Of a stretch of 64,000 nt of DNA, positions 7,687-16,746 are shown piece by piece. Source of the DNA: Candidatus Rifleibacteriota bacterium (GTDB taxonomy: Bacteria > Muiribacteriota > Ozemobacteria > Ozemobacterales > Ozemobacteraceae); assembly GCA_015233565.1 (NCBI GenBank), contig JADFXM010000013.1, forward strand, positions 94,469 through 158,468, in the 5' to 3' direction. Positions within the stretch are counted from its first letter, which is position 1; each line of letters starts with the position of its first letter. A program made the position numbers and the translations under genes. The notes below the pieces were generated by a model. The model ran no database searches. It was not told the DNA's origin and worked only from the letters and a program-made list of their open reading frames with translations.

Positions 7687-9003
7687 CTAAATAAGCGTAG
7701 TTAAAAGTCGGGCTGCCCGGTCCCAGGTAAACTTTTCAAGTAAGTCACATCTGCCGAAGGAAAAATGGAGTGAATTAAGGCAGCTCCCTTTGGCACATTT
7801 GTTCCATATCTCAACCAATGCATCGAAATCAGGTTCAAGATAGGCACTGATTTTTGTGTTCTGTAATACCAAGTGCTCGTGTTTGGTACTAGGTACTTTT
7901 ATTGAGGTCAAATTATCGCAGAAGTCGTCAGTTGAGCCGCCTGCAGTGACAATAGCTTTGGTTCCACAGGCGATTGCTTCTATTACCGGGAGGTTAAAGC
8001 CCTCCGCACGATAGGGAGAGATGTAGTAATCTGCCAAACCATAAAGAGTACGAAGCTGTTCGAGTGAGAGTGTGGACGGGATAATCTTGATAGATTCTAT
8101 TGCCCCGTTGTCCAGCTTGATTTCACCATCTGTTGCCATCTTGCCAATCATATTCTGGGCAGACAATCCATACAGGGTTTGTTGGTCTTTGATAAGGAGA
8201 TGCACGTTTTTGCGCTTCTCCCTGACTCTGAAGTAAGCTTTTAGTATGAGATCCATCCCTTTGTTCCAGAAGGGGGCGCCTACGTTTAAAAATACTACAT
8301 CATTTTCAGTATAGCCAAGTGCTACTCTTGAGGCATTCCTGATGTTTTTTTCCAATGGTGAAAATTTGTTCGAGGACACCCCATGAGGTACAACAAGAAC
8401 ACTTTCAGGAGAAAATCCAAAATCAATAATGCGTTCTCGGCTCCAGGCGGAGGAGGTAACCACCAAATTGCCGGCTGATTGATATGAACGAATATCCAGA
8501 TTTCCCCCGAAACTTTTCTGGTCAAGGCCAACTTCGGTGTTTATGAACGATACTATCTTTACTTCGGAATTCTCAAGATTGAAAGGTGAATATATTCGGT
8601 AAATAGCTGAAATAGGTTCACCGGAATAATTTTTTACATTTGAAAACTGCTGCTGTTCCTGATCAGTGAAGCCGGCGCCATTCTTTTCTTTGCTCCATTG
8701 CTTGCTAAAGTATGGCATTTCCTGGTGAAATAAATTAATTGACTTATCCTTGATAAAAGAAAGCAACTGATATTGGTTGACTAACGCATAAGAATGGTTG
8801 ATCCCCATCCAGCCTTGAATAAGGAGGGATCGACCAGGCGAATGATCAGGAGTTTGTCCTTGCACAAGCAAAATATAACCGATTATTTTCAGAGTGTCAA
8901 ACAATTTACCCAGCAACAAAGAGCAAATCAGCTCTTTTAGCTCTTTTTTATTTCTACAACCTACCACCATTTCCATTTCAGAAATGACACTTATAGATAA
9001 CAA
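7687..9003 (-). CDS. GT4-family glycosyltransferase whose frame begins in a vapC remnant
   Basis: A retaining GT-B glycosyltransferase. The C-terminal half shows the family-typical NVGAPFWNKGMDLILKAY and the donor-binding YISPYRAEGFNLPVIEAIACG segment with its ExxxxxxxE motif. The genuine N-terminus is around LLIQGWMGINHSYALVNQ, about residue 60. The preceding 40-odd residues (LSISVISEMEMVVGCRNKKE) are not glycosyltransferase sequence; they match the middle of a VapC PIN-domain toxin in the same frame. Translation may begin at TTG 9003, giving a chimera, or at an internal GTG, TTG or ATG between about 8890 and 8825. The acceptor is unknown. Confidence 0.8.
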   Translation of the reverse strand: MLSISVISEMEMVVGCRNKKELKELICSLLLGKLFDTLKIIGYILLVQGQTPDHSPGRSLLIQGWMGINHSYALVNQYQLLSFIKDKSINLFHQEMPYFSKQWSKEKNGAGFTDQEQQQFSNVKNYSGEPISAIYRIYSPFNLENSEVKIVSFINTEVGLDQKSFGGNLDIRSYQSAGNLVVTSSAWSRERIIDFGFSPESVLVVPHGVSSNKFSPLEKNIRNASRVALGYTENDVVFLNVGAPFWNKGMDLILKAYFRVREKRKNVHLLIKDQQTLYGLSAQNMIGKMATDGEIKLDNGAIESIKIIPSTLSLEQLRTLYGLADYYISPYRAEGFNLPVIEAIACGTKAIVTAGGSTDDFCDNLTSIKVPSTKHEHLVLQNTKISAYLEPDFDALVEIWNKCAKGSCLNSLHFSFGRCDLLEKFTWDRAARLLTTLI

Positions 9004-9102
9004 ATACTTTTTTTACAGGATTTTTATTGTCAAATGCGCTTTGGGCTCATTTCGCAAAAGATCTATCAAAATGCCAGTGTCAATAAGAACTATTTTATCC
9101 AC
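8886..9102 (-). pseudogene. vapC: vapC-like PIN-domain toxin, interrupted and truncated
   Basis: Starting at GTG 9102, which overlaps the end of the vapB-like gene by eight bases, the frame reads VDKIVLIDTGILIDLLRNEP (first catalytic Asp present). It hits TAA at 9013-9015 and then continues in the same frame with LSISVISEMEMVVGCRNKK, the next conserved VapC block with its Glu. Homology stops at about 8886 and the frame runs on into a glycosyltransferase. The C-terminal acidic residues of PIN domains are absent, so no active toxin is expected. Confidence 0.75.
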
Positions 9103-9340
9103 GTTTTCGTTTCCACTCTTTTTCACGAAGTTTTCTAACCCAACTTGAACTGTCCTTCATATCTTCTCGATCTTTCCACATTCCAATGCATTTGCAATCA
9201 AGCACAGACTTCTTTTTTCCTTTTTTGGGTGGATATATTTCACCAAATTTGGTTCTCAAAAAAGCTACAAAGTCAGCCACTTCTTGTTGAGCTTCGGGCG
9301 GAAGCAATTGAATTTGTTTCAGAATGCTTTCAGGATCCAT
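9095..9340 (-). CDS. vapB: VapB-type antitoxin (DUF2281-like)
   Basis: An 81-residue protein. The N-terminal LLPPEAQQEVADFVAFLR is the classic DUF2281 helix. The C-terminal CIGMWKDREDMKDSSSWVRK followed by LREKEW is the toxin-binding tail seen in many VapB antitoxins. I chose the ATG at 9340 (MDPESILKQ) rather than the upstream in-frame start at 9373 because it fits the family N-terminus and has GGGA about eight bases upstream. It overlaps the broken vapC downstream. With the toxin dead, it survives either as an orphan regulator or as a remnant. Confidence 0.75.
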   Translation of the reverse strand: MDPESILKQIQLLPPEAQQEVADFVAFLRTKFGEIYPPKKGKKKSVLDCKCIGMWKDREDMKDSSSWVRKLREKEWKRKRG

Positions 9341-9793
9341 ATAGATTTTCCCAAATAAAAATTTTCGCAACAATTACAATAGAAAATTTATTCCTTGGCC
9401 AGATAAATTTTATCATTAAAACGAAATTTTTGGTTTTACTTTTTTTTGTTCAGAAATAATGATAATCAAACAGAACGATAACCATTGAAAAACTGCTCCA
9501 GATCACAAATCCATGATTGCTGGTGGCGGTGAAGATATCTTGGAATGCGGATAACAATGAATAACCGAAAAAAAGTATTATGGAAAACGGTACGGAGACT
9601 CAAACCGATAATTGCTGTATTCAGCTTCTGATGTTTGACTCTGGACTCTTTATTGTGTTACATATTTAATCAGATTCAGTTAGCATTTTTTATTTAAGAA
9701 TTTTTCCAAAAATGTGCGAAAGTCATCAATAATATACTTAATTTTAATGATGATGACAGGCAAAATCCATGTCGTGGGCAATGGAAGGTTCTC
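9341..9793. other. Intergenic region between divergent vapB and a glycosyltransferase gene
   Basis: About 450 bases of AT-rich sequence between divergently transcribed genes; it should hold both promoters. I saw no gene, no strong hairpin and no clear consensus promoter. Confidence 0.4.
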
Positions 9794-10843
9794 GTGAAAA
9801 TCGGATTTTTCATACCGAATAATGTGATAAGTCATAGCGTTGGTTGCCTGATGCAAGGCTTTCATGCACTAGGCTGGGAGGTGCATACAAACGGGGATGT
9901 TAAAAATGCTTTGTCCTCGCGCGGTATTTCAACTCCCTTTGCAGTGGTTCCGGCAGAGTTTTTGTGCAGAACAGAGAAGAACGAGCTTCCCAGCGATATT
10001 CTTTTAGTCGATGTCTCGGATGGATATGGGGAGGATTACGATAGGCTATGCAAAATTGCCGCAACCAAGCCGGTTGTACTTGTTAACATGGGTGGGATGA
10101 CCAACTTCTGGGATTACCCAGATTTCTTCATTGTGTTTACCACGCATTTTAATCGATTGGCAACGCGAGAGGGACGGATATTCCCTTTGAGTTTTGGTCT
10201 TTCCGAGGATACTATTCTTCTTTCTAATGGCAAAGATCTTAGCCAAAAGCGAAATATCATAATACGGAATTTTAGTGCAACATTTTCACAATCGGTTCGT
10301 AACGCCCTGGATTTGATGCTGGTTGAAAGCTTGGAAAAGCTTTTTAAGGTGGATAGGCGAAAAACTGATCCGTCGGACTATCTTGCACAACTTTCGGAGG
10401 TTGCTGCTGTTTGTGCTTATGGTGGGGAATTTGTTCCCGATTACTGGGGGTATGACTACCTTAGAGACCGATGGGAGAAAATGAGGATCAAGACCTACAA
10501 ATTTAAATACATGGGCGCATCTCCGGTAGTGTTGCGCTGGGACAGCTGGCGCTATTTCGAGAGTTCGGTTATGGGGTGTGCCCCAATTCAAATGGATTTT
10601 AATGAATATGGATTTGTTTGGCCGATCAATCCAGAACCTTGGGTACATTACATCCCTGTTAATCTGAATTCTGTGAGCGATTTGCCACAATATCTTTCAG
10701 ATCGAGTGAAGGATAGCCCTGACTTCCTGATTCAAATAGGCCGAAATGCTCGCAGTTGGGTAATTGAAAACTACAATCCCCGGAAACAGGCAGAATATGT
10801 TTTGTCTGTGGTTCAGGCAACCTGGCCAGAAGTGGTACTGTAA
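9794..10843 (+). CDS. CgeB-like glycosyltransferase (paralogue of the 28187 gene)
   Basis: A 349-residue protein beginning at GTG 9794. The C-terminus (IGRNARSWVIENYNPRKQAE, then YVLSVV) matches the end of the glycosyl-transferase family 1/CgeB-like group, where arrays of such genes occur in glycan and spore-coat loci. It aligns end to end with the 347-residue product of 28187-29230, sharing blocks such as LMQGFHALGWE, LLVDVSDG, FNRLATREGR, VVLRWDSWR and PEPWVHYIPV, so the two arose by duplication. Donor and acceptor are unknown. The start gives the same MKIGF(F/L)IPN N-terminus as the paralogue's ATG, which supports it. Confidence 0.7.
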   Translation: MKIGFFIPNNVISHSVGCLMQGFHALGWEVHTNGDVKNALSSRGISTPFAVVPAEFLCRTEKNELPSDILLVDVSDGYGEDYDRLCKIAATKPVVLVNMGGMTNFWDYPDFFIVFTTHFNRLATREGRIFPLSFGLSEDTILLSNGKDLSQKRNIIIRNFSATFSQSVRNALDLMLVESLEKLFKVDRRKTDPSDYLAQLSEVAAVCAYGGEFVPDYWGYDYLRDRWEKMRIKTYKFKYMGASPVVLRWDSWRYFESSVMGCAPIQMDFNEYGFVWPINPEPWVHYIPVNLNSVSDLPQYLSDRVKDSPDFLIQIGRNARSWVIENYNPRKQAEYVLSVVQATWPEVVL

Positions 10844-11164
10844 AAATCAGAAACTGGGTAGGGTTCATTTTGATGTTGACAACCATCTTTTTTCAGGAAA
10901 AATTGACACAGCAAATTCGCTGAAATAATTTGTAAAAAAAGCCAGAGGAGACAATTTTAGTGCGAAAGGAAAAAGTTAACAGCTTTTTCACTGAAATCTC
11001 TGTTTTAAAAAAGGTTTTGAAGACAACTGCTCAGCTACTTTCATACAGTCTCGAAAAATTTGATGTTTGGGGCTGTACTGGTACATTTTTCGGAGAAATG
11101 ATTTTTTAGGAAGTTAGTATGACTAAAACATTACATTTAAGATGCGTTTGGAATCCAAAAAAAA
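10844..11164 (+). other. Intergenic region with a possible 49-codon ORF
   Basis: A small plus-strand ORF runs from GTG 10960 to TAG 11109 (MRKEKVNSFFTEISVLKKVL onward), with AGAGGAG about ten bases before the start. The good ribosome binding site is the only support; the sequence matches nothing I recognise. The rest of this stretch shows nothing. Confidence 0.25.
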
Positions 11165-11893
11165 ATGACTAATATTGTTGTTCTTGTCCCAATTTACAAA
11201 TCCGAAATGAATAGGATGGAATCCTATTCGTTAGACGTATCTTTGTCTGCTTTAAAAAAACGAGAAATCCATTTTATAGGCTCAGCAAAGTTAGACAAAC
11301 GTTTGTACACGGCACGTTATCCATCCATACCTTTTATTGGCTGGGATGATTCTTCTTTTGCTTCTGTCCAGGGCTATAGCAGATTGTTACTGAATACCGA
11401 TTTTTATAATCGATTTATTGATTACGAATTCATGCTGATTCTTCAAACCGATGCCATTGTTCTGCGGGATGAACTGGACTATTGGTGCATGCAACCATTC
11501 GATTATGTGGGAGCGCCTTGGCCCAATGGCGTGGAATTATTTGTTAATATCGGGCGACTCGAAGGCGACAAAGGGAAGCGAGTAATAGCAACTGTTGGAA
11601 ACGGTGGTTTTAGCTTACGGCGTATTAAAAAATTCATTTCTATTTTGTCGGAATTTCCCGACGCTTTAAATCTTTTTAAACGGACTGGTTCGAGTGAAGA
11701 TTTATTTTTTAGTTTAATGGGAACTTTGTCATCAGATTTTATTGTTCCAAATGAAATAACGGCTTCACGTTTTTCAATGGAATTGAAACCTTCTTATTAC
11801 TATTCGGTCAACGGAGGAATTCTACCTATGGGAAGCCACGCCTGGTCGAAATATGAACCGGAGTTTTGGAAGCAACACCTTAAAGGAATCTGA
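11165..11893 (+). CDS. DUF5672-family glycosyltransferase-like protein
   Basis: A 242-residue protein with the DUF5672 pattern: an N-terminal VVLVPIYKSE strand, EFMLILQTDAIVLRDEL with the acidic DxD-like centre, WCMQPFDYVGAPW, then VGNGGFSLRR and SEDLFFS. Members occur in glycan loci and are taken to be GT-A fold glycosyltransferases. No transmembrane segment is seen, so it is cytosolic or peripheral. It stands alone on the plus strand between two longer gaps. Confidence 0.75.
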   Translation: MTNIVVLVPIYKSEMNRMESYSLDVSLSALKKREIHFIGSAKLDKRLYTARYPSIPFIGWDDSSFASVQGYSRLLLNTDFYNRFIDYEFMLILQTDAIVLRDELDYWCMQPFDYVGAPWPNGVELFVNIGRLEGDKGKRVIATVGNGGFSLRRIKKFISILSEFPDALNLFKRTGSSEDLFFSLMGTLSSDFIVPNEITASRFSMELKPSYYYSVNGGILPMGSHAWSKYEPEFWKQHLKGI

Positions 11894-12012
11894 GTTAGTG
11901 CAGGCAAAGTTTGAATAATGAAGACTGCAAATTTTTTTTTAGGTTGCAATATAAGCATCGTCTGAATACGAAAAAATCGGCTAACTTGGCAACTCTCTGA
12001 GGAAAGAATAAA

Positions 12013-13182
12013 ATGTTACAGTTTGGCAGTGCTTTGTACAAAGATGACCCGCAGAACTCCGAGGTCACGAATTTTTTAACAAATTTTCGGAGGGAAATAA
12101 ACGCTCCGGAATCTTCACTTAATCAATTACGCGAGCTAGTCAGGACGTCACCAAAACCTGGGCAAAGTCTTTTGATATATGTAAGGTTACTATTCTGGGG
12201 ATATTTTTCCCCTGATGATGCACTGATAGACATTTCAAATATTCTCTCAGTTGAAAATTTTAACCAACTTGGAGCTTTTGAGCGGATAGAAATAGCAACC
12301 TGCTTAGGCCCCCAACTTCTCTCAAAGCTGATTCAAATTGATATTTCAGATGCTAAAAATTATCGAGAGTTTACTTACGAAAAATTTGTAGTAAAAGGTC
12401 AATTTGAAAACGATGAGGTATGGTGCTACTCGCCACCTCCCACCGGTTTTTTTTCAATAGTCGAGAATATACTACTCGCAAAATTTTTATGTTTATTGCA
12501 GAAAAAAACTTTTAAGCTTGATGATAATTTTCATAAATGGTGGCGTTACCCGGTTCATTTTAACGAACTTTTCGGGGAAATATTCACATCTGAAAAGATT
12601 CCAGCAAACAAGCCTGTTAAATATCTTCCATGGAATATCGTACGTGATATTGTTTCCAAGACCAGTTTGGACATTTTGAATGCCTTTTCCAGCTTCAAGA
12701 AAGAAGAATATAAAAAAATTAAGTACCAGTTGGGTAATTGGCTGACTGGCATAGGTGAAGAAGCTATACATTATTCTGAAAGTGCTGTCTTTTATATCCG
12801 AGGTGGTGACAAACTGGTGCTTGAAACCATGCCCCTTCCGCTTCATGTGATAGAAAAAGATTTTGAATTCCTCATTAAAGCTTCAGAATGCTTTAAGGTT
12901 TTGTCAGACGACTATCAGCTTGCACAAAATTTTAAGGAAAAATTTGGTCCCGATAAGGTGGAAAATATCACAAAAAAAATTTTTAATGGATATTTTGTCC
13001 AGAGCATTGCCACTATTGATGATGTTCGTGCAATCGTCAGAAATTATATGATACTTTCTTCAGTAAAATATAGTATGAGCTGTCCTTCTTCAAATCTAGT
13101 GAATTCAGCTCATTGGTCCAATGAAAAACTTGCTTCGATTCAGCTACATTCGACCCCTCTGTTAAAGTATGCTTACCTGTAA
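12013..13182 (+). CDS. Divergent fucosyltransferase-like protein of unknown specificity
   Basis: A 389-residue protein with GAGGA before the ATG. FYIRGGDKLVLE resembles the HxRRxDK loop of alpha-1,6-fucosyltransferases such as NodZ/FUT8, and the C-terminal SVKYSMSCPSSNLVNSAHW resembles their final conserved Ser-rich loop before the end of the nucleotide-binding domain. The remainder is not recognisable by eye. I infer a GT-B fold fucosyl- or related deoxyhexosyltransferase, with only moderate support. The 3' end lies 70 bases before a small inverted-repeat element. Confidence 0.45.
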   Translation: MLQFGSALYKDDPQNSEVTNFLTNFRREINAPESSLNQLRELVRTSPKPGQSLLIYVRLLFWGYFSPDDALIDISNILSVENFNQLGAFERIEIATCLGPQLLSKLIQIDISDAKNYREFTYEKFVVKGQFENDEVWCYSPPPTGFFSIVENILLAKFLCLLQKKTFKLDDNFHKWWRYPVHFNELFGEIFTSEKIPANKPVKYLPWNIVRDIVSKTSLDILNAFSSFKKEEYKKIKYQLGNWLTGIGEEAIHYSESAVFYIRGGDKLVLETMPLPLHVIEKDFEFLIKASECFKVLSDDYQLAQNFKEKFGPDKVENITKKIFNGYFVQSIATIDDVRAIVRNYMILSSVKYSMSCPSSNLVNSAHWSNEKLASIQLHSTPLLKYAYL

Positions 13183-13252
13183 TTTCTTGCTCCCATTTAA
13201 CCAAATATACGTATGATTGAAGGAGAATTGGTACTGCTCGCTTTTCACTAAT

Positions 13253-13382
13253 GAGTCTGTCGAAAAATGCCCAAATTTTCATATTTTTATGTACCCACCC
13301 AATTTTTCGTCTCGCTTTTAAGCATCAACAGTGGGTCGTTTTTTGTAACGAATAAAATTTACTGAGATTAATCGACAGTCTC
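13253..13382. mobile_element. MITE-like element, copy 1 (about 130 bp)
   Basis: The termini GAGTCTGTCGAAAAAT (13253-13268) and, inverted, GAGACTGTCGATTAAT (13367-13382) agree at 13 of 16 positions. Read on the minus strand, the interior is similar to the element at 61986-62113: both contain TACAAAA, CGAC, TTGATGC, AAAGCG and then GAAAAA in the same order, followed by TTTTC(C)GACAG. There is no coding capacity. One end coincides with the stop codon of the convergent minus-strand gene. Confidence 0.6.
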
Positions 13383-14746
13383 TAATACTGAGATGGAACA
13401 GGAACTTTTTGCATCAAAGAAATTAGATGAGGTCCCTTCCATTCCTGACTAATAATCTTGAACGCTCCTTTAAAACCATACATTTCAGCCCACCTGTTGA
13501 TGTTGTCAAAATAAACAGCGAAGGTCTCTTCGGTAATAATGTTGACATGTGTGGGATCTCTAAATGCGGCAGGTTGCGGATATGCCGGAGTGAAAGATAG
13601 AAACGTTCCGTTTGGTTTCAGTACCCTGTATATTTCGTTCATCAATTCAACAAATGGGTATCTACGTTCTGGTAGATAAATCAGTCGTGGAACATGTTCG
13701 ATGAAATCGTGTGCAGTAACATATTCAAAACTGTCATCTTCATATGGTATTTTTTCAACCACCAAATCTGCTTTCTTAATATTATGTTCAAGATCGTCTC
13801 GTACATCAATGCCATAGACTATATCGGCGTTGAATATGTTTTTTGGAACTCGGCCACATCCAATATCCAGGCTTTTTGTCATTTTTATACCCAATATAAC
13901 CTGATTTTCAAATTTATCAAAATTGGTATCCACTTCCAGAGGCCTCAAATCGGAAGACACCTCTGAGTAATTTCCAATTTCGAAACCTTCAAGCCATCTG
14001 GGTTTCGAATGTGTGTGCGTAGAATCATCTGCAAAGCCAACATTGGTTGTCAGATTCCTTGGTGGAGTTACGCAATAACGGCCAGCTCTCCACAAGGAGA
14101 GTTGCATTCTCCAGGCCCATGAGTTTACTGTACGATTGATCAAGCTATTTCTTACTGAATTCCAGAAATTTAGGGCACCGGGGTTATTCAAAATGGCAGG
14201 AAGACGGTTATTATAGAAATCGTCGTCAAATTCGATATTGTCATCATACAATCTCCAGCGATCACTCCATGTGGCCCATCCCCAGCAATGAAAAATACTG
14301 CAAAGAAAAGCATCGTCAGAGCTTCTGGGGTAATCCTTCAGGTGAGAGACCAGGTTGTTTCCGGAAATTGCCCCTATTCTCTGATTTTGCGAATGTTGAG
14401 TAAGAATCTTAGTGCAATATCTGAAAAAGCCCTCCCCGAACCTGACATCGTCTTCCAGGATAATGCCTGTCTCGTTTTCCGAGAACAGCCAATCAATGTT
14501 CAGCTTGACATTTCGCCTTAAACCAAGGTTTTCTTTATTTTTACTGAGTTTTAAATTGCAATCCCAGTCAATTAAAGTCAGGGCTTTCTCTACAAGATGG
14601 CATTTTTCCTTGTCGTCCTCTCGTCCTTCTCTTGGCCCGTCAATCGCGAAATAGATTTTCCTTGGTCGGATTTGTTTCAGATTTTCAATGAGTCCAGCAG
14701 TATAATGCGGCCTGTTAAAATTCAATAGCAATACCGGAATGTCCAT
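13382..14746 (-). CDS. Glycosyltransferase (GT-A, HlpA-like) fused to a SAM methyltransferase
   Basis: A two-domain protein of 454 residues. Residues 1 to about 280 are a GT-A-type glycosyltransferase: PVLLLNFNRPHYT, the acidic GIILEDDVRFGEGF, then FHCWGWATW with WAWRMQLSLWRAG, as in proteins annotated HlpA-like or GT2. From about residue 290 a class I methyltransferase follows: SLDIGCGRVPKNIFNAD, VTAHDFIEHVP and EIYRVLKPNGTFLSFTP. The ATG at 14746 is preferred over the one 12 bases upstream because GGAGGG lies at the right distance before it. The fusion suggests one sugar is transferred and methylated by one polypeptide. Confidence 0.78.
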   Translation of the reverse strand: MDIPVLLLNFNRPHYTAGLIENLKQIRPRKIYFAIDGPREGREDDKEKCHLVEKALTLIDWDCNLKLSKNKENLGLRRNVKLNIDWLFSENETGIILEDDVRFGEGFFRYCTKILTQHSQNQRIGAISGNNLVSHLKDYPRSSDDAFLCSIFHCWGWATWSDRWRLYDDNIEFDDDFYNNRLPAILNNPGALNFWNSVRNSLINRTVNSWAWRMQLSLWRAGRYCVTPPRNLTTNVGFADDSTHTHSKPRWLEGFEIGNYSEVSSDLRPLEVDTNFDKFENQVILGIKMTKSLDIGCGRVPKNIFNADIVYGIDVRDDLEHNIKKADLVVEKIPYEDDSFEYVTAHDFIEHVPRLIYLPERRYPFVELMNEIYRVLKPNGTFLSFTPAYPQPAAFRDPTHVNIITEETFAVYFDNINRWAEMYGFKGAFKIISQEWKGPHLISLMQKVPVPSQY

Positions 14747-14777
14747 GAATCCCTCCATCTAACCTGGTCGTTCTTTA

Positions 14778-15587
14778 TCAAGCTGCCAGCGATTTAATGA
14801 TTCCAGAAAAGCGAGATGCATTCGTTACATTATCAATTCCAACATCAAAAAATTCGGGTTGTATGTTTTTGTTTCCTCTTACACGTGATGCTAGCATTTC
14901 AAGATAATGGTTATACTCCACGCCTTTGCGCATAAACGTGTATAATAGCATTCTTTCGGCCTGCAAGGGCTCATTTACTTCTGCCAAATATTGGGGAACC
15001 GCATCAAGACGATGTCCATAAACTTCTGCGCATTGAGTGGGTGCAAAAGCGAATCGGTCGTTCAGGCCTCCCCAACGTTGCCAGGACGGCGTGAGAATTG
15101 CACGACCTTCAGTATTCCCGCAAACTTCAATTGCATGCTTTAAATTAAGAGCGGTATGATAAAAAAGGTCTAGTCTCAGGAAGAGTAAATAGTCGAATTT
15201 GTCTTTTGGTACCATTGAATAAACGGTACGAATAGAAAACATCTCGCGAAGAATATTTCTGATGCTGGCATAACCATCTTGATATTCGGAATCATGATGC
15301 GGGGAAAATATTTTGTAATTTATTGTTTTGTCGAAAGAATCCTGGTCAATTAAAACTAAATCGGAAAAGTGAATCGTTGCAAGAGATTGGACTTCCTGCA
15401 TACAGTTAATTTCGCCGCTGCGTACATTTGAGAATCCTCCGCTCGGATTCATTAATGCACCAAAAATACTGTATTCGTATCCGCAATTCACAATCTGATC
15501 AAATATGTTCCGCTCGATGGAAGGCAAAGTGATAGAAAGTGAGCGGTTTAATCCAAAAAAACAGACGGCAATTCGTGCAACCTTCAA
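14778..15587 (-). CDS. Putative glycosyltransferase of the WavE-like/hypothetical type
   Basis: A 269-residue protein with a TTG start preceded by GAGAGG. It opens with RIAVCFFGLNRSLSITLPS, like the ISGQLRG N-terminus of bacterial glycosyltransferase-like proteins in polysaccharide loci, and has the acidic FDYLLFLRLDLFYH motif near residue 135. The same two features appear in the C-terminal domain of the 722-residue TPR protein at 19763. It lies between a GT-methyltransferase fusion and a sugar aminotransferase, all on the minus strand. No specific activity can be assigned. Confidence 0.5.
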   Translation of the reverse strand: MKVARIAVCFFGLNRSLSITLPSIERNIFDQIVNCGYEYSIFGALMNPSGGFSNVRSGEINCMQEVQSLATIHFSDLVLIDQDSFDKTINYKIFSPHHDSEYQDGYASIRNILREMFSIRTVYSMVPKDKFDYLLFLRLDLFYHTALNLKHAIEVCGNTEGRAILTPSWQRWGGLNDRFAFAPTQCAEVYGHRLDAVPQYLAEVNEPLQAERMLLYTFMRKGVEYNHYLEMLASRVRGNKNIQPEFFDVGIDNVTNASRFSGIIKSLAA

Positions 15588-15609
15588 AACAAGCCTCTCA
15601 CAAACTTTT

Positions 15610-16746
15610 CTACCATCCTGATTTTACAACAGAACAAACTTTATCAACTTGTTCCAGTGTAACGCGAGGATGGGATGGCAGCACCAAATAACGATGTTCA
15701 AGCTCATCCATCACAGGCAAGTCTTTGCGACGTTGACCAAATATGGAATATCGATCGTTTCGAAAATGCACCTGAGCGGATTCAATTTTTTGTTCGCGCA
15801 ATTTATCCATTAAACCTACGCGATCACCTTCCACCAGAACAGTCAAAAGCCATGGACAGAAATCAAGAGCTTTTTCTGATACTGGCGCAATTACTTTAAC
15901 TCCGCTAAAATTTTTAAGATTTTCCTGGTATTTTGCAAATATTGCCTTACGGTGCGAAATGTTGGAGTCAACTTTTTCTAATCCTCCTAATCCCATTGCA
16001 GCAGCAATATCAGTCATTTGGTATTTATATCCAACATCAACAATATCGTTCTCCCAAATCCCGCCTTGTTTTGATTCACGATCAATTCCAAACCATCGTA
16101 ACTTTTTAGCACGTGGCAAGAGAGTCTTATTGCGGATTGCCAACATTCCACCATCACCTGTCGTCAAGGTTTTGATAGCCTGAAAGGAGAAAATGACAAA
16201 ATCAGAAAATGACCCGACAATTTTTCCGTCATACCTAGAACCTAAAGAGTGTGCAGCATCCTGAATTACCGGAATGTTATATTTCAGCGCTAGGGAGTTG
16301 ATCTCATCATAGTCACAGCATATTCCGCCGTAATCGACAGTTACTATGGCACGGGTTCGGTCATTAATTTTTCTCTTTAAATCGGCAATGGAAATGTTCA
16401 TCGTCTGAGGATCGATGTCAACAAAATTTACTTTGGCTCCTATGTAAAGAAGAGGAATGTTCGTAGCGGTACACGTGAATACAGGCACTAACACTTCATC
16501 GTCGGCCTGCAAACCTGCAAGTAAGTAAGCCAAATGCAAAGCATCTGTCCCACTTCCGACAGCTAATGGCGAATGATCGATTAAATATTTGGCTTTGAAT
16601 TGTTGCTCAAAACGCTCTACTCGAGGGCCTTGCCCTATCCAACGTGTTGCCAGCGTTGCTGCAACTTCATCTATCGCTGTTTTTGGAACAGTTGGGTAAA
16701 ATAGGGTTAATCCTTCGGAAGGATCCATTACTGGGTACTCGCGCAT
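15610..16746 (-). CDS. DegT/DnrJ/EryC1/StrS-family sugar aminotransferase
   Basis: A PLP-dependent aminotransferase that turns a keto-sugar nucleotide into an amino sugar; 378 residues, the usual length. GSGTDALHLAYLLAG (64-78) binds the cofactor phosphate, D163 in IQDAAHSLGS contacts the pyridine nitrogen, and K192 in SFQAIKTLTTGDGG is the Schiff-base lysine. That lysine distinguishes it from the RfbH enzyme in this window, which carries His there. AAGGA precedes the ATG. It is the first gene of a minus-strand group of three. The substrate keto-sugar is not evident, since no matching 4,6-dehydratase other than rfbG is present. Confidence 0.9.
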   Translation of the reverse strand: MREYPVMDPSEGLTLFYPTVPKTAIDEVAATLATRWIGQGPRVERFEQQFKAKYLIDHSPLAVGSGTDALHLAYLLAGLQADDEVLVPVFTCTATNIPLLYIGAKVNFVDIDPQTMNISIADLKRKINDRTRAIVTVDYGGICCDYDEINSLALKYNIPVIQDAAHSLGSRYDGKIVGSFSDFVIFSFQAIKTLTTGDGGMLAIRNKTLLPRAKKLRWFGIDRESKQGGIWENDIVDVGYKYQMTDIAAAMGLGGLEKVDSNISHRKAIFAKYQENLKNFSGVKVIAPVSEKALDFCPWLLTVLVEGDRVGLMDKLREQKIESAQVHFRNDRYSIFGQRRKDLPVMDELEHRYLVLPSHPRVTLEQVDKVCSVVKSGW

